A program made the position numbers and the translations under genes. From RGIG8785 sp045655245 (lineage in GTDB: Bacteria > Bacillota > Clostridia > RGIG8785): 33,904 nt of DNA. Shown here in pieces: positions 5,236-13,310 of this stretch (position 1 is the first letter of the stretch; every line of letters begins with the position of its first letter). Location: contig JAZOOX010000046.1 in the NCBI GenBank assembly GCA_045655245.1, forward strand, positions 1-33,904. The letters run 5' to 3'. The notes beneath the pieces were generated by a model. That model worked only from the letters and a program-made list of their open reading frames with translations, was not told the origin of the DNA and did no database searches.

Positions 5236-6204
5236 GATGGTGCCGATGGGCTTCGGGGTGAGGTCCAACAAGACGCGGTTGATGCCGTCGACTTCGTGGG
5301 TGATGCGCTGGGTGATGTGGTGCAGGAGCGGATAGGGGATTTCTTCGATGGTGGCGCTCATCGCGTCGGTGGTGTTAACCGCACGGATGATGGCGGGCCA
5401 GCCTTCGTAGCGTTTGGAGTCCTTTACGCCTACGCTCTTCATATCGGGGACAGCGATAAAATACTGCCAAACTTTACCTGCCAGACCGTTTTTCGCAAAT
5501 TCCTCGCGGAGGATGGCGTCGGCTTCGCGCAGGGCGTGTAAGCGGTCACGGGTGATTGCACCCAGGCAACGGACACCAAGTCCGGGGCCGGGGAAAGGCT
5601 GACGGTCGACCATTTCGGAGGGCAGACCCAACGCCTTGCCGACGATACGCACTTCGTCTTTGTAAAGCAGTTTGATAGGCTCGACCAGTTCGAAGACCAT
5701 ATCTTCGGGGAGACCGCCGACGTTGTGGTGGGCTTTTACGCCGTCACTTTCCAAAATGTCGGGGTAGATGGTACCTTGCGCCAAAAAGCTGATATCATCC
5801 AGTTTGCGGGCTTCTTCATCGAAGACTACGATAAACTCGTTACCGATGATCTTGCGTTTTTGCTCGGGATCGGCAACGCCTGCCAGCTTGTCCAAGAAGC
5901 GGTCGGTGGCATCGATGTAAATCAAGTTGGCGTCCAGACCGTTTTTGAAGATTTCGATAACCTGTTCGCTTTCGCCCTTACGCATTAAGCCGTGGTTGAC
6001 GTGGACACAGACCAGTTGTTTGCCGATGGCACGGATTAAAAGTGCGGCAACGACCGAGGAGTCAACGCCGCCGGAGAGGGCAAGAAGCACTTTTTTATCG
6101 CCTACCTGGGCGCGTACTTCGGCAACCTGCTCGGCAATAAAGGCTTCGGCAAGTTCGGGAGTGGTGATTCGTTCCATTGTTTCGGGTCGTTTGCAAAGTT
6201 CCAT
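5224..6204 (-). CDS. guaA: GMP synthase, ATP-pyrophosphatase subunit only (no glutamine amidotransferase domain)
   Basis: The product is 326 aa. It converts XMP to GMP, using ATP to adenylate XMP and then ammonia. The PP-loop SGGVDSSV lies at 44-51. The conserved stretches LAQGTIYPD, FPGPGLGVRCLG and the C-terminal ending GTIEWE identify the ATP-PPase and dimerisation domains. Bacterial GuaA is normally about 510 aa with an N-terminal class I glutaminase; here that half is absent. The ATG at 6204 has AGGAGG 9 bp upstream and its own promoter, so this is a complete stand-alone subunit and not a broken gene. Split GuaA is best known in archaea. The glutaminase partner, if any, must be encoded elsewhere. 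The last codons and stop form the island attachment site. Confidence 0.92.
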   Translation of the reverse strand: MELCKRPETMERITTPELAEAFIAEQVAEVRAQVGDKKVLLALSGGVDSSVVAALLIRAIGKQLVCVHVNHGLMRKGESEQVIEIFKNGLDANLIYIDATDRFLDKLAGVADPEQKRKIIGNEFIVVFDEEARKLDDISFLAQGTIYPDILESDGVKAHHNVGGLPEDMVFELVEPIKLLYKDEVRIVGKALGLPSEMVDRQPFPGPGLGVRCLGAITRDRLHALREADAILREEFAKNGLAGKVWQYFIAVPDMKSVGVKDSKRYEGWPAIIRAVNTTDAMSATIEEIPYPLLHHITQRITHEVDGINRVLLDLTPKPIGTIEWE

Positions 6205-6248
6205 CTATACATACCTCCTGAAAAAGAATAGCAAAGTTAATTTTTTAT

Positions 6249-6277
6249 ATTATACCACCGCATTTTTAAAAAATCAA
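6249..6277 (-). promoter_or_regulatory. guaA promoter
   Basis: On the minus strand TTGATT (6272-6277), a 17-bp spacer and TATAAT (6249-6254) precede guaA. Transcription would begin about 35 bp before the start codon. The short leader leaves no room for a purine riboswitch. Confidence 0.8.
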
Positions 6278-6288
6278 TAAAATGTCTT

Positions 6289-7617
6289 TTAATAATGGTA
6301 GTTTTTTTGCAATATTTTGATGAAGAAAAGCGCCATTGCCGCGGCGGCGAGTTCCGCTACGACCACCGAAAGCCAAATGCCGTCGATGTCCAGGAACAAC
6401 GGCAAGATAAACACGGCAGCGATCTGGAAGACCAGCGTTCTTAAAAACGAGATGATGGCGGAAGTCAGGCCGTTGTTTAAGGCGGTAAAGAAGGACGAGC
6501 CAAAGATGGCAAGTCCCGCAAACAAAAACGAGAAAGAGAAAATGGTAAACCCGCGGACGGTCATTTCCAAAAGCGCGGTATCGTAGCCGGTGAAGATAAA
6601 CGCCAAGGGTTTTGCTAATACCTGACCGAGACCCAGCATCACCAGGGAGGTCAGTCCGATAATCAGCAGACTCTTTTTCAACAGATTTCGCAACTCGGCG
6701 TGGTTTTGGGCGCCGTGGTTAAAACCGATTAAGGGCGCGGTGCCGATGGAGAAACCAATAAACATCGAGATAAAGACAAAGTTGACGTACATCAGTACAC
6801 CGTATGCGGCAACGCCGTTCTCCCCCGCGTAGCGCATTAACTGGATGTTATAGAGCATTCCCACCAAGGACATGGACAGGTTGCTGAGCAGTTCGGAAGA
6901 GCCGTTGGTGCAGGTTTTGAGCAGGGCTTTTCCGTCAAATTTCGGTTTGGTGATGCGGAGTAAACTGTTGTTGGGGCGCAGGAAATAAAGAAGCGCAAAT
7001 CCGCCGCCCGAAATCTCACTCATGGCAGTAGCTGCTGCGGCGCCTATCAACCCCCATCGGAAGAACCCGACAAAAAGGGCGTCCAAAACCACATTCATTA
7101 CCCCAGCGATGATGGTCATGCGCAGACCCAGCTGTGGTTTTTCAGCCGCAACGAAAAAGCTTTGGAACTCCAGTTGCATGATGAAAAGGGGGAGTGAAAT
7201 CATTAAAATTCGTCCGTAGAGGACGCAGTTTTCCAAAAGTTCGCCCTGGGCGCCCATTCGTGCGGCAACGGGTCGGATCAAAAAGACTCCGCAGACGGCA
7301 ATCAGTATGCCGAGTCCCAACGATACACAGACGACCAATGAAAAGGTGCGGTTGGCGCGGTCGCGGTTCCCCTCACCCAGGGTTTTGGCTACCAGAGCGC
7401 TGCCGCCCGTTCCGAACATAAACCCCAAAGCGCCCAAACCCATTAAAAAGGGCATGATGAAATTGACCGCCGCAAAAGGGGTCTTGCCTACGAAGTTGGA
7501 TACAAAGAAGCCGTCCACCACGCCGTAAATGGAAGTAAGTATCATCATTGCCATGGTGGGCAGGGTGAACTGAACCAGCTTTTTGGTTGTAAAATGGTCG
7601 GATAATTGAATCTGCAT
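6289..7617 (-). CDS. MATE family multidrug/cation efflux transporter
   Basis: The product is 442 aa, the normal length for the family, with about twelve hydrophobic helices in two similar halves (the first opening PTMAMMILTSIYGVVDGFFV). MATE proteins use sodium or proton gradients to export cationic drugs or metabolites across the cytoplasmic membrane. The substrate cannot be read from the sequence. The ATG at 7617 has AAAGGA upstream, and a promoter with consensus spacing lies just before it. The gene is followed by guaA on the same strand, which has its own promoter, so the pairing is not evidence of shared function. Confidence 0.92.
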   Translation of the reverse strand: MQIQLSDHFTTKKLVQFTLPTMAMMILTSIYGVVDGFFVSNFVGKTPFAAVNFIMPFLMGLGALGFMFGTGGSALVAKTLGEGNRDRANRTFSLVVCVSLGLGILIAVCGVFLIRPVAARMGAQGELLENCVLYGRILMISLPLFIMQLEFQSFFVAAEKPQLGLRMTIIAGVMNVVLDALFVGFFRWGLIGAAAATAMSEISGGGFALLYFLRPNNSLLRITKPKFDGKALLKTCTNGSSELLSNLSMSLVGMLYNIQLMRYAGENGVAAYGVLMYVNFVFISMFIGFSIGTAPLIGFNHGAQNHAELRNLLKKSLLIIGLTSLVMLGLGQVLAKPLAFIFTGYDTALLEMTVRGFTIFSFSFLFAGLAIFGSSFFTALNNGLTSAIISFLRTLVFQIAAVFILPLFLDIDGIWLSVVVAELAAAAMALFFIKILQKNYHY

Positions 7618-7641
7618 AAAATCGTCCTTTCTTCAGGAAAC

Positions 7642-7670
7642 AGTATACGGGTTTTCGGCAGAAAAGTCAA
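7642..7670 (-). promoter_or_regulatory. Promoter of the MATE transporter gene
   Basis: On the minus strand TTGACT (7665-7670), a 17-bp spacer and TATACT (7642-7647) precede the gene. It is back to back with the promoter at 7688-7716. Confidence 0.75.
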
Positions 7671-7687
7671 GACGGAGAGATAGGGGG

Positions 7688-7716
7688 TTGCCTTTTTGTC
7701 AAATTTTCGGTATAAT
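7688..7716 (+). promoter_or_regulatory. Promoter of the DUF2207 gene
   Basis: TTGCCT (7688-7693) and TATAAT (7711-7716) are separated by 17 bp. The unit is divergent from the MATE promoter. Confidence 0.78.
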
Positions 7717-7747
7717 AGTACTCGGAAATGAAAAAGGAGGTTTGGCT

Positions 7748-9514
7748 GTGGTCAAAAAACGACTTTGCTTTTGTGCCGTTTTGCTCTTGCTTTTCGGCTT
7801 TGTATTTGGGGCAAACGCCGCTCCTCAGGAGGTTGCCTGTCCCAATTTATCCGTGACGGTATCGTTGGCCGAGGACGGCTCGGCTACGGTGCTGGAGCAG
7901 TGGACCTTACAGACCGCCGAAACGGTGGGACGTTTTTCCCGCAGGGTGGCGGTTAAGGACGGTCAGCAACTTTCTGAATGGGAAGTGATTGACTGCAAGG
8001 GTGAGGACCTAAAACTCCCCTACACCCCTGTCGAAACCGAGGGAGAGCCCGTTCCGTCTACGTATCGTTTGTCTGAGACAGAGGGTGGGATCAACGCGGA
8101 ATGGTTCTTTACCCCCGAAGAAAAAACCCGAGTATTCTTGCTGGGCTATAAGGTCAAGAATGCCGTGCTTTGTCATGCGGACATTGCGGACTATACTGCC
8201 GCGTTTTCCGATAACGACTACCCCTTTTCTTTGGCGTCGGTGTCGGTAAAAATCTTGCCTGCTCTTCCTGCGGAAACGGTTTTAACGGCGGAAGGATATC
8301 TGCACGGGACTTTAGATTGCGAAGTGTCCGTGACCGCGGATGCACTGTTACTGACGGGTAAAAACATCCCCGCAAATACCCCACTGGAGATTCGGTCACT
8401 GTTACCCACCGACTACTTCCCTCACCAAGCGGCAGATGCCGAGGTGCAGAAAGAAGTGCTGATTACCGAGGAGGAAGAAGTTCGCCGTCAGGCAGAAACC
8501 GCACCCATTCGCTTTTGGATCCTTTGGGGCGGGTTGCTTGCTGTTGCCCTACTGATTGTTTTGGTGGGACTGACCGTTCGTATCAAAACCCTGCGGGCGT
8601 GTAAACGCTACGGCGTGGAGAATCACTTTGACCCTGCTTTTGATGCCCCCCAAGTATTATTCCCCGCCGCCTTGCCCGATTTTTACTATTTCTACTCCCC
8701 CAAGGCAGAAGACCTGCGGGGGAAACGAGTCGTTGCTACCCTGCTGGACCTGTTTGCCCGCGGGAATATTGCTATCAGCATCAATAAGGACGAGTCCCTG
8801 TTGGCGCGGGATAATGTTGTCTTTACCAAAAAAGAAGACCTGCCCGCCGATGCTCCCGAGGCGGAGCGTCTGTTGCTCTCCTTGCTGTTTGAACGGGTTT
8901 CGGGCGGGTTGTCCCGATGCACCATGGCAGACCTGGTCCGCTACGGACGTCAGAATCGGGAGGGTGTCGGCGAACTGCTATCCGCTTTTGACGCCGCTTC
9001 CCGACACGCATTTAATGAATACGGTTACGCCGAAAATCTGACCCGCCGCAAACGTATTCCTTTACTTTGCGCCATTTTGTCCTTTGTCTTTGCGGCAGCT
9101 TTGGGCATCCTTGCGACCTTTACCGACCTGCGATTGTTGGTGTTGGTCCCTGCGTTGATCCTTTGCGGAGTGATGACCGGCGGGTGCCTGTCGGTGCGCC
9201 GCCTGACCGAAGAGGGGGAGTCGGCGTTTCTGCATTGGCATACTTACCGACACTTTTTGAAAGACTTTTCCGAGGCCGAGGAGTTCCCGCCCTTTGAAAT
9301 TTGGGAACCGCTTTTTATTAATGCTGCGGCGCTGGGTGTGTTGGACCGTGTTTTGCCTCAAGTACACGAGCGCAGTCGCGTTCTGCCCAATGAACTGGCG
9401 TTTCCCCATTTTGCACCGTTGATGGAGGATGGCGGGATGGAGACCTTGCTGGCGACGGCGTCGGTCTTTGATGGTTTTCCCCATGCACGGTTGCATTCTT
9501 ACCACGAAGAATAA
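7748..9514 (+). CDS. DUF2207-type membrane protein
   Basis: The product is 588 aa. I chose the GTG at 7748 because AAGGAGG stands 7 bp upstream and a signal peptide (KKRLCFCAVLLLLFGFVFGANA) follows at once; the longer in-frame ORF begins inside the promoter. The order is exported N-terminal beta-rich domain (about 25-240), a membrane helix near 260-280, a cytosolic region, two adjacent helices near 436-480, and a cytosolic tail. This is the usual plan of DUF2207 proteins, whose biochemical role is unknown. The N-terminal domain contains the typical opening of the family (NLSVTVSLAEDGSATVLEQWTL, shown here in pieces only: NLSVTV and DGSATVLEQW). It is transcribed alone and ends at a bidirectional terminator. 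Confidence 0.85.
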   Translation: MVKKRLCFCAVLLLLFGFVFGANAAPQEVACPNLSVTVSLAEDGSATVLEQWTLQTAETVGRFSRRVAVKDGQQLSEWEVIDCKGEDLKLPYTPVETEGEPVPSTYRLSETEGGINAEWFFTPEEKTRVFLLGYKVKNAVLCHADIADYTAAFSDNDYPFSLASVSVKILPALPAETVLTAEGYLHGTLDCEVSVTADALLLTGKNIPANTPLEIRSLLPTDYFPHQAADAEVQKEVLITEEEEVRRQAETAPIRFWILWGGLLAVALLIVLVGLTVRIKTLRACKRYGVENHFDPAFDAPQVLFPAALPDFYYFYSPKAEDLRGKRVVATLLDLFARGNIAISINKDESLLARDNVVFTKKEDLPADAPEAERLLLSLLFERVSGGLSRCTMADLVRYGRQNREGVGELLSAFDAASRHAFNEYGYAENLTRRKRIPLLCAILSFVFAAALGILATFTDLRLLVLVPALILCGVMTGGCLSVRRLTEEGESAFLHWHTYRHFLKDFSEAEEFPPFEIWEPLFINAAALGVLDRVLPQVHERSRVLPNELAFPHFAPLMEDGGMETLLATASVFDGFPHARLHSYHEE

Positions 9515-9515
9515 C

Positions 9516-9549
9516 AAAAAGAGATGCGGAAACCGCATCTCTTTTTTTC
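9516..9549. terminator. Bidirectional terminator between convergent units
   Basis: A 10-bp perfect stem (AGAGATGCGG with CCGCATCTCT) around AAA is flanked by A-rich and T-rich tracts on both sides. It serves the rightward DUF2207 gene and the leftward small-peptide genes. Confidence 0.88.
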
Positions 9550-9560
9550 TTTGGAGGAGG

Positions 9561-9668
9561 TCAGCAACGGCCCTTGAAGAGGTCGCCGCCGCAGAGAAGA
9601 AAAAAGAGGACAGCAATGACAATAATCCAAATTAAGGTGTTGTCTTTGCCGAACAGGTCACAGTTCAT
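9561..9668 (-). CDS. Small hydrophobic peptide, 35 aa (third of three related genes)
   Basis: The product begins MNCDLFGKDN, continues with one hydrophobic helix (LIWIIVIAVLFFLLCGG) and ends DLFKGRC. AAAGGA lies 8 bp upstream of the ATG. It shares the plan of the two genes upstream: a short polar start, one membrane helix ending in Gly-Gly or Ser-Gly, and Cys in the tail. The DLFG motif near the start is shared with the 44-aa member. It lacks the long Cys/Gly tail of the others. Function is unknown. Confidence 0.62.
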   Translation of the reverse strand: MNCDLFGKDNTLIWIIVIAVLFFLLCGGDLFKGRC

Positions 9669-9685
9669 AAGGTATCCTTTCAGAT

Positions 9686-9802
9686 TCAGCAGCCACAGCC
9701 GCAATCGTTAGCGGTGGTGCCACAGCCGCAGTTTCCGGAGAAGAGCAGCAGGAAGAGGATGATGAACCACAAAATGGCATCGTTTTCAAAACCTTTGAAC
9801 AT
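9686..9802 (-). CDS. Small hydrophobic peptide with Cys/Gly-rich tail, 38 aa (second of three)
   Basis: The product starts MFKGFENDAI, has a membrane helix (LWFIILFLLLFSG) and ends in NCGCGTTANDCGCGC, with five cysteines. An AAAGGTGGTG ribosome binding site precedes the ATG. It stands between two genes of the same plan on the same strand, which supports it as a real gene despite its size. A role in the membrane or cell surface, perhaps in sporulation as for other tiny hydrophobic peptides of Firmicutes, is only a guess. Confidence 0.65.
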   Translation of the reverse strand: MFKGFENDAILWFIILFLLLFSGNCGCGTTANDCGCGC

Positions 9803-9837
9803 TATTTCACCACCTTTATCAAGGATTCAGCCAAGGT

Positions 9838-9972
9838 TTAGCAGCAGGTGTTGCCGCAGCCGTTGTTACAGCTGTTGCCGCATCCGTTATCGCCGCCGAA
9901 CAACAGCAAGAAGACCAGGATGAAGAACAGAATGGAACAGTCGTTACCGAACAGATCTCTGCAAAATCTCAT
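9838..9972 (-). CDS. Small hydrophobic peptide with Cys/Gly/Asn-rich tail, 44 aa (first of three)
   Basis: The product starts MRFCRDLFGNDC, has a membrane helix (SILFFILVFLLLFGG) and ends in DNGCGNSCNNGCGNTCC, with seven cysteines in all. GGGAGGTGA stands 5 bp before the ATG, the best ribosome binding site of the three. It is the first gene of the leftward cluster, divergent from addB. Upstream on the minus strand I see only a weak CATAGGAT element, loosely like a sporulation-type -10 box. Function is unknown. Confidence 0.68.
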   Translation of the reverse strand: MRFCRDLFGNDCSILFFILVFLLLFGGDNGCGNSCNNGCGNTCC

Positions 9973-10033
9973 ACAATCACCTCCCATCACTTCATCCTAT
10001 GTGGCGGGGGTCTTTTTGGTGAGGAAAAAGCGT

Positions 10034-10062
10034 TTGACAGACTGTTGCGGATAGCGTATACT
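10034..10062 (+). promoter_or_regulatory. addBA promoter
   Basis: A consensus TTGACA (10034-10039), a 17-bp spacer and TATACT (10057-10062) lie 20 bp before the addB start. Confidence 0.85.
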
Positions 10063-10082
10063 GGAAGAAAAGGGGGATTAAC

Positions 10083-13000
10083 ATGCCTTTAAAAATCATT
10101 TGCGGACGGAGCGGCACGGGAAAAACCGAACGGTTGTTTTCTGCCTTTGCGAACGCTGCGGCTGAAAAGAGAATTTGGCTGGTTCCGGAGTCTTTTTCCT
10201 CCGAAGCGGAGCGGTTGGCGGTAGAACGCCTGGGCGGTTTGGGACCTAACGGTGCGGAAGTGTACAGCTTTCGTCGGATGGCTCGGGCGGTGCGAGAACA
10301 GTTCGGGGCTTTCGGTCGGGAGTATCTGACCGCAGCAGACCGCGTTCTTTTAATGAGCACCGTTTTGGAGCGGAATACCGACCGTTTGCAGTTGCTGAAA
10401 CGGGCGGCGGCTTCCCCTGCCTTCGTATCGGTGCTGCTGGATTTAATCAGTGAATGGAAACGCTACGGCATTACCCCCGAGCAGCTGACTGCTTTCTGCG
10501 ACAACGCAAAAGAAAGTCCGCTCAAGGCAAAATTAGCGGAGTTATCCTTGTTATATGCCGCCTATGAATCCCGTCTTGCCGACCGTTATGCCGATCCCGA
10601 AGACGACCTGGCATTGTTGGCTGAACAACTCCCTAAGACCGATTGTTTTGATGGCGCCGAGTGGTTTTTGGACGGGTTTTACGAGTTTACCAAGACGGAA
10701 CTTGATATTCTGGGGACGCTGATGCAACGCGGCAGTTGTGTCACCGTGGCCCTGTTATGCGACCGTGTGACCAATGGCGGAAGCGAGACCTTTTCCGCCG
10801 TGCGCCGTACTGCCGAAAAGCTGATACAAACGGCGGCGGAACGGGGGATTGCCGTGGACGAGATCACCGTCTTGACCGAACGGCATCGTTTTGTAAAGGT
10901 CCCCGATCTGGCGTATGTCGAAGCAACACTTGCCGAGGCGCCCGCAACGGTGCCTGATCGTGCCGAGCATTTAACGGTAACCGCCTGTTCCGACATCCAT
11001 GAAGAACTGCACGCCGCGGCGCGGGAAGTCCTGCGTCTTTGCCGCGAAGAAGGGTATCGATTTAACGAAATGGCGCTTTTGGCACGGGATCTTGCTCCTT
11101 ATAAAAATATGCTTTCCCAGGTGTTCCGTTCTTACGGAATCCCCGTGTTTTTGGACAATAAAGTGGCGGCGTTGACTCATCCCACCGTGCGGTTTTGTTT
11201 ATTGGCGTTGGATGCTGTTTCCGAAAGTTACGGTGCGGAAGTGATGTTCGATTATTTAAAAAGTGACTTGCTCCCCTTGCCTTTCGAGACGGTCTGTGCC
11301 ATGGAAAACGAAGTACTGGCTTTGGGCATCCGTGGCAGCGGTTGGAAAAAGCCGTGGGACAACTCCTTAGAGGAAGCCCGACAACAGATCATCGCGCCTT
11401 TGGAGGCCTTTCGCGAGAAGGTCGCTTACGGCGTTTCGGGGCGGGAGATGGCAGCCGCGTTTTTTGACTTACTGGTGGCTCTAAAAGTTCCTGAAACCCT
11501 AAAAAAGAAAGAAAAGGCGTTGCTGGATTCAGGTGCGCTGAAGGAGCGGGAAATCACCCGCCAGGTCTGGCATCTGATTTGCGGATTGTTAGACCGCACT
11601 GCCGATTGGCTGGAAAATGACCGCCTGACCGCAAAACGCTTTGCCCGTATCTTAAAAATGACCTTCCAGACCCTGGAGTTGGGGAGCATTCCTCCTATGC
11701 AGGACGCCCTCTTGATTTCGGACACTGCACGGGTACGAAGCGGAAAAATCCGCGGGGTACTGCTCTTGGGTGCCAATGAAGGCGAATGTCCCAAGACCGC
11801 TTTTTCAGAGGGGATCTTGGACGACCGTGAGCGGACCGTGTTGCTGGATGCGGGGCTTGAAATGGCGCCTACGGGAAGTGCTCGCGCCGATCTGGAGTCG
11901 TTGTATCTGTACAACGCCATTACCCGCGCCGAAGAGCGGGTCTGCGTTTTTTATCATTTATTCGCAGGGGAGCGTACCTACCCCTCTTATTGGGTAGAAG
12001 CGTTGCGGGAGCAGTTGCCTGAAACGGTTTTCCGCAAGGCAGAATCCGCATTGTCAGCGCCCCACCCCACCCTGCGGCTACTTTCCGAAACCCTCTCCCG
12101 TGATGGGACCCTGCCCCCTCCCGTCGCCGAGGCCGCCTCCTGGTTTTTGGAGCAGGAGGAGTACCGTTACCGCATAAAGGGGTTGCTCTACCGTGCCCAC
12201 GCTAAAAACGTTCCCTCTTCTTTATCTAAAGAGGCTTTGGACGGCATCCGTCACCGTTTGGAAAAGCAGAGTGTTTCGGGCATTGAAATGTACTATTCCT
12301 GCCCCTATCGCTATTACCTTTATCGGATGCTGGGGGCACAGGAACGTCGTGTACTGCAGTTTGGTGCGCCCGACATCGGGAACATGGTACACGCTTCCTT
12401 GGAACAGATCTCGGCGTTGTCTCAACAAAACCCGCCCAAGACCGCCAAGGAAATGGTGCGCCTTGCATTGAACGTTTTGAAAGAACTCCGAGAGAAAGAA
12501 AAGGCGCGGTTGGAGTACAGCCCCGCCTTCCGCTTCACCTTTTCTCAGGTAAAAAAGATTACCCTGCGAACCGCCTTGGCGATTTGGGACCAAAACCGCC
12601 GCTCCCAATTTGTGCAGGTCAAGCAGGAGGTAAAATTCGGTTTTGACACCGAGGACGGGTATCCCGCCCTTTCCATTCCCTTGCCTGACGGAAGCGAAAT
12701 GCGCTTTCACGGTGTGATCGACCGCATTGACCGCTATCAGGACTTTTTGCGAATTATCGACTATAAAACGGGAACGAAAGATTTTTCCGAAAAGGAGCTG
12801 GATGCAGGGGTTCAGTTGCAGTTGCCCCTGTACCTGCGGGCGGCATGTAACGGTGAAAAAGGCGTTCCTGCGGGGGTCTTTTACTTTCCTGCCATTGCCG
12901 AATTGACCCGCGCCAAAGGGAAGCTTCTGCCCGAGACTGCCGCCGTCAGCCAACGGAGCCAGTATCGGCTGAAGGGGGTCTTGTTAAACGAGCCGGAGGT

Positions 13001-13310
13001 GCTGACCGCAATGGACCGCGACTATGCCGAAAAGGACGGCTATCTGCCCGTTTCGGTCAAAAAGGACGGGGTTTCGGGTAAGAGCCTGATGACCGCCGAC
13101 CAATTGTACGGGCTGTGTGAGCTGGCAGAGGAGCGGATGCACCAAGCCTGTCGGGACATCGTAGACGGGAAAATCCCCATTTCCCCCTGCAACGTGGGGA
13201 AGGATGCCTGCACCTATTGCAAGATGCGCCCGATTTGCGGGTTTGACATTGCCCTTGGCAACAGCCACCGTGGCGGAGAGGAGGAGTCGGACGATGAAAT
13301 GGACGAATGA
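10083..13310 (+). CDS. addB: ATP-dependent helicase/nuclease subunit B (AddB)
   Basis: The product is 1075 aa, within the family range. AddB pairs with AddA to resect double-strand DNA breaks for recombination in the cytosol. The N-terminus holds a Walker A motif (GRSGTGKT, 8-15). The C-terminal RecB-type nuclease has GVIDRIDRYQDF followed by DYKTG near 893-897. A cysteine at CPYRYY near 740 and the terminal CNVGKDACTYCKMRPIC near 1036-1052 provide the 4Fe-4S cluster typical of AddB. The ATG at 10083 follows AAGGGGGA. Its end overlaps addA by 17 bp, so the two subunits are translationally coupled. Confidence 0.95.
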   Translation: MPLKIICGRSGTGKTERLFSAFANAAAEKRIWLVPESFSSEAERLAVERLGGLGPNGAEVYSFRRMARAVREQFGAFGREYLTAADRVLLMSTVLERNTDRLQLLKRAAASPAFVSVLLDLISEWKRYGITPEQLTAFCDNAKESPLKAKLAELSLLYAAYESRLADRYADPEDDLALLAEQLPKTDCFDGAEWFLDGFYEFTKTELDILGTLMQRGSCVTVALLCDRVTNGGSETFSAVRRTAEKLIQTAAERGIAVDEITVLTERHRFVKVPDLAYVEATLAEAPATVPDRAEHLTVTACSDIHEELHAAAREVLRLCREEGYRFNEMALLARDLAPYKNMLSQVFRSYGIPVFLDNKVAALTHPTVRFCLLALDAVSESYGAEVMFDYLKSDLLPLPFETVCAMENEVLALGIRGSGWKKPWDNSLEEARQQIIAPLEAFREKVAYGVSGREMAAAFFDLLVALKVPETLKKKEKALLDSGALKEREITRQVWHLICGLLDRTADWLENDRLTAKRFARILKMTFQTLELGSIPPMQDALLISDTARVRSGKIRGVLLLGANEGECPKTAFSEGILDDRERTVLLDAGLEMAPTGSARADLESLYLYNAITRAEERVCVFYHLFAGERTYPSYWVEALREQLPETVFRKAESALSAPHPTLRLLSETLSRDGTLPPPVAEAASWFLEQEEYRYRIKGLLYRAHAKNVPSSLSKEALDGIRHRLEKQSVSGIEMYYSCPYRYYLYRMLGAQERRVLQFGAPDIGNMVHASLEQISALSQQNPPKTAKEMVRLALNVLKELREKEKARLEYSPAFRFTFSQVKKITLRTALAIWDQNRRSQFVQVKQEVKFGFDTEDGYPALSIPLPDGSEMRFHGVIDRIDRYQDFLRIIDYKTGTKDFSEKELDAGVQLQLPLYLRAACNGEKGVPAGVFYFPAIAELTRAKGKLLPETAAVSQRSQYRLKGVLLNEPEVLTAMDRDYAEKDGYLPVSVKKDGVSGKSLMTADQLYGLCELAEERMHQACRDIVDGKIPISPCNVGKDACTYCKMRPICGFDIALGNSHRGGEEESDDEMDE

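Noticed and set aside
5224..6204. guaA as a pseudogene truncated by the island
   Set aside because: The island joins the 3' end, while the missing domain would be at the 5' end. The gene has its own promoter, ribosome binding site and intact PP-loop, so a natural stand-alone subunit is more likely.
6205..6288. Purine riboswitch before guaA
   Set aside because: Only about 35 nt lie between the transcription start predicted from the promoter and the start codon, too short for an aptamer.
12222..12953. Long leftward ORF (243 codons) opposite addB
   Set aside because: It is a mirror of biased codon use in addB, whose motifs are intact across the region. Similar long antisense frames occur opposite addA, argS, pckG and rnr and were rejected for the same reason.
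13204..13293. Extended N-terminus of AddA
   Set aside because: The extra 30 codons lie in the coding region of addB in another frame, and the ATG at 13294 has a good ribosome binding site and starts at the family's Q-motif.
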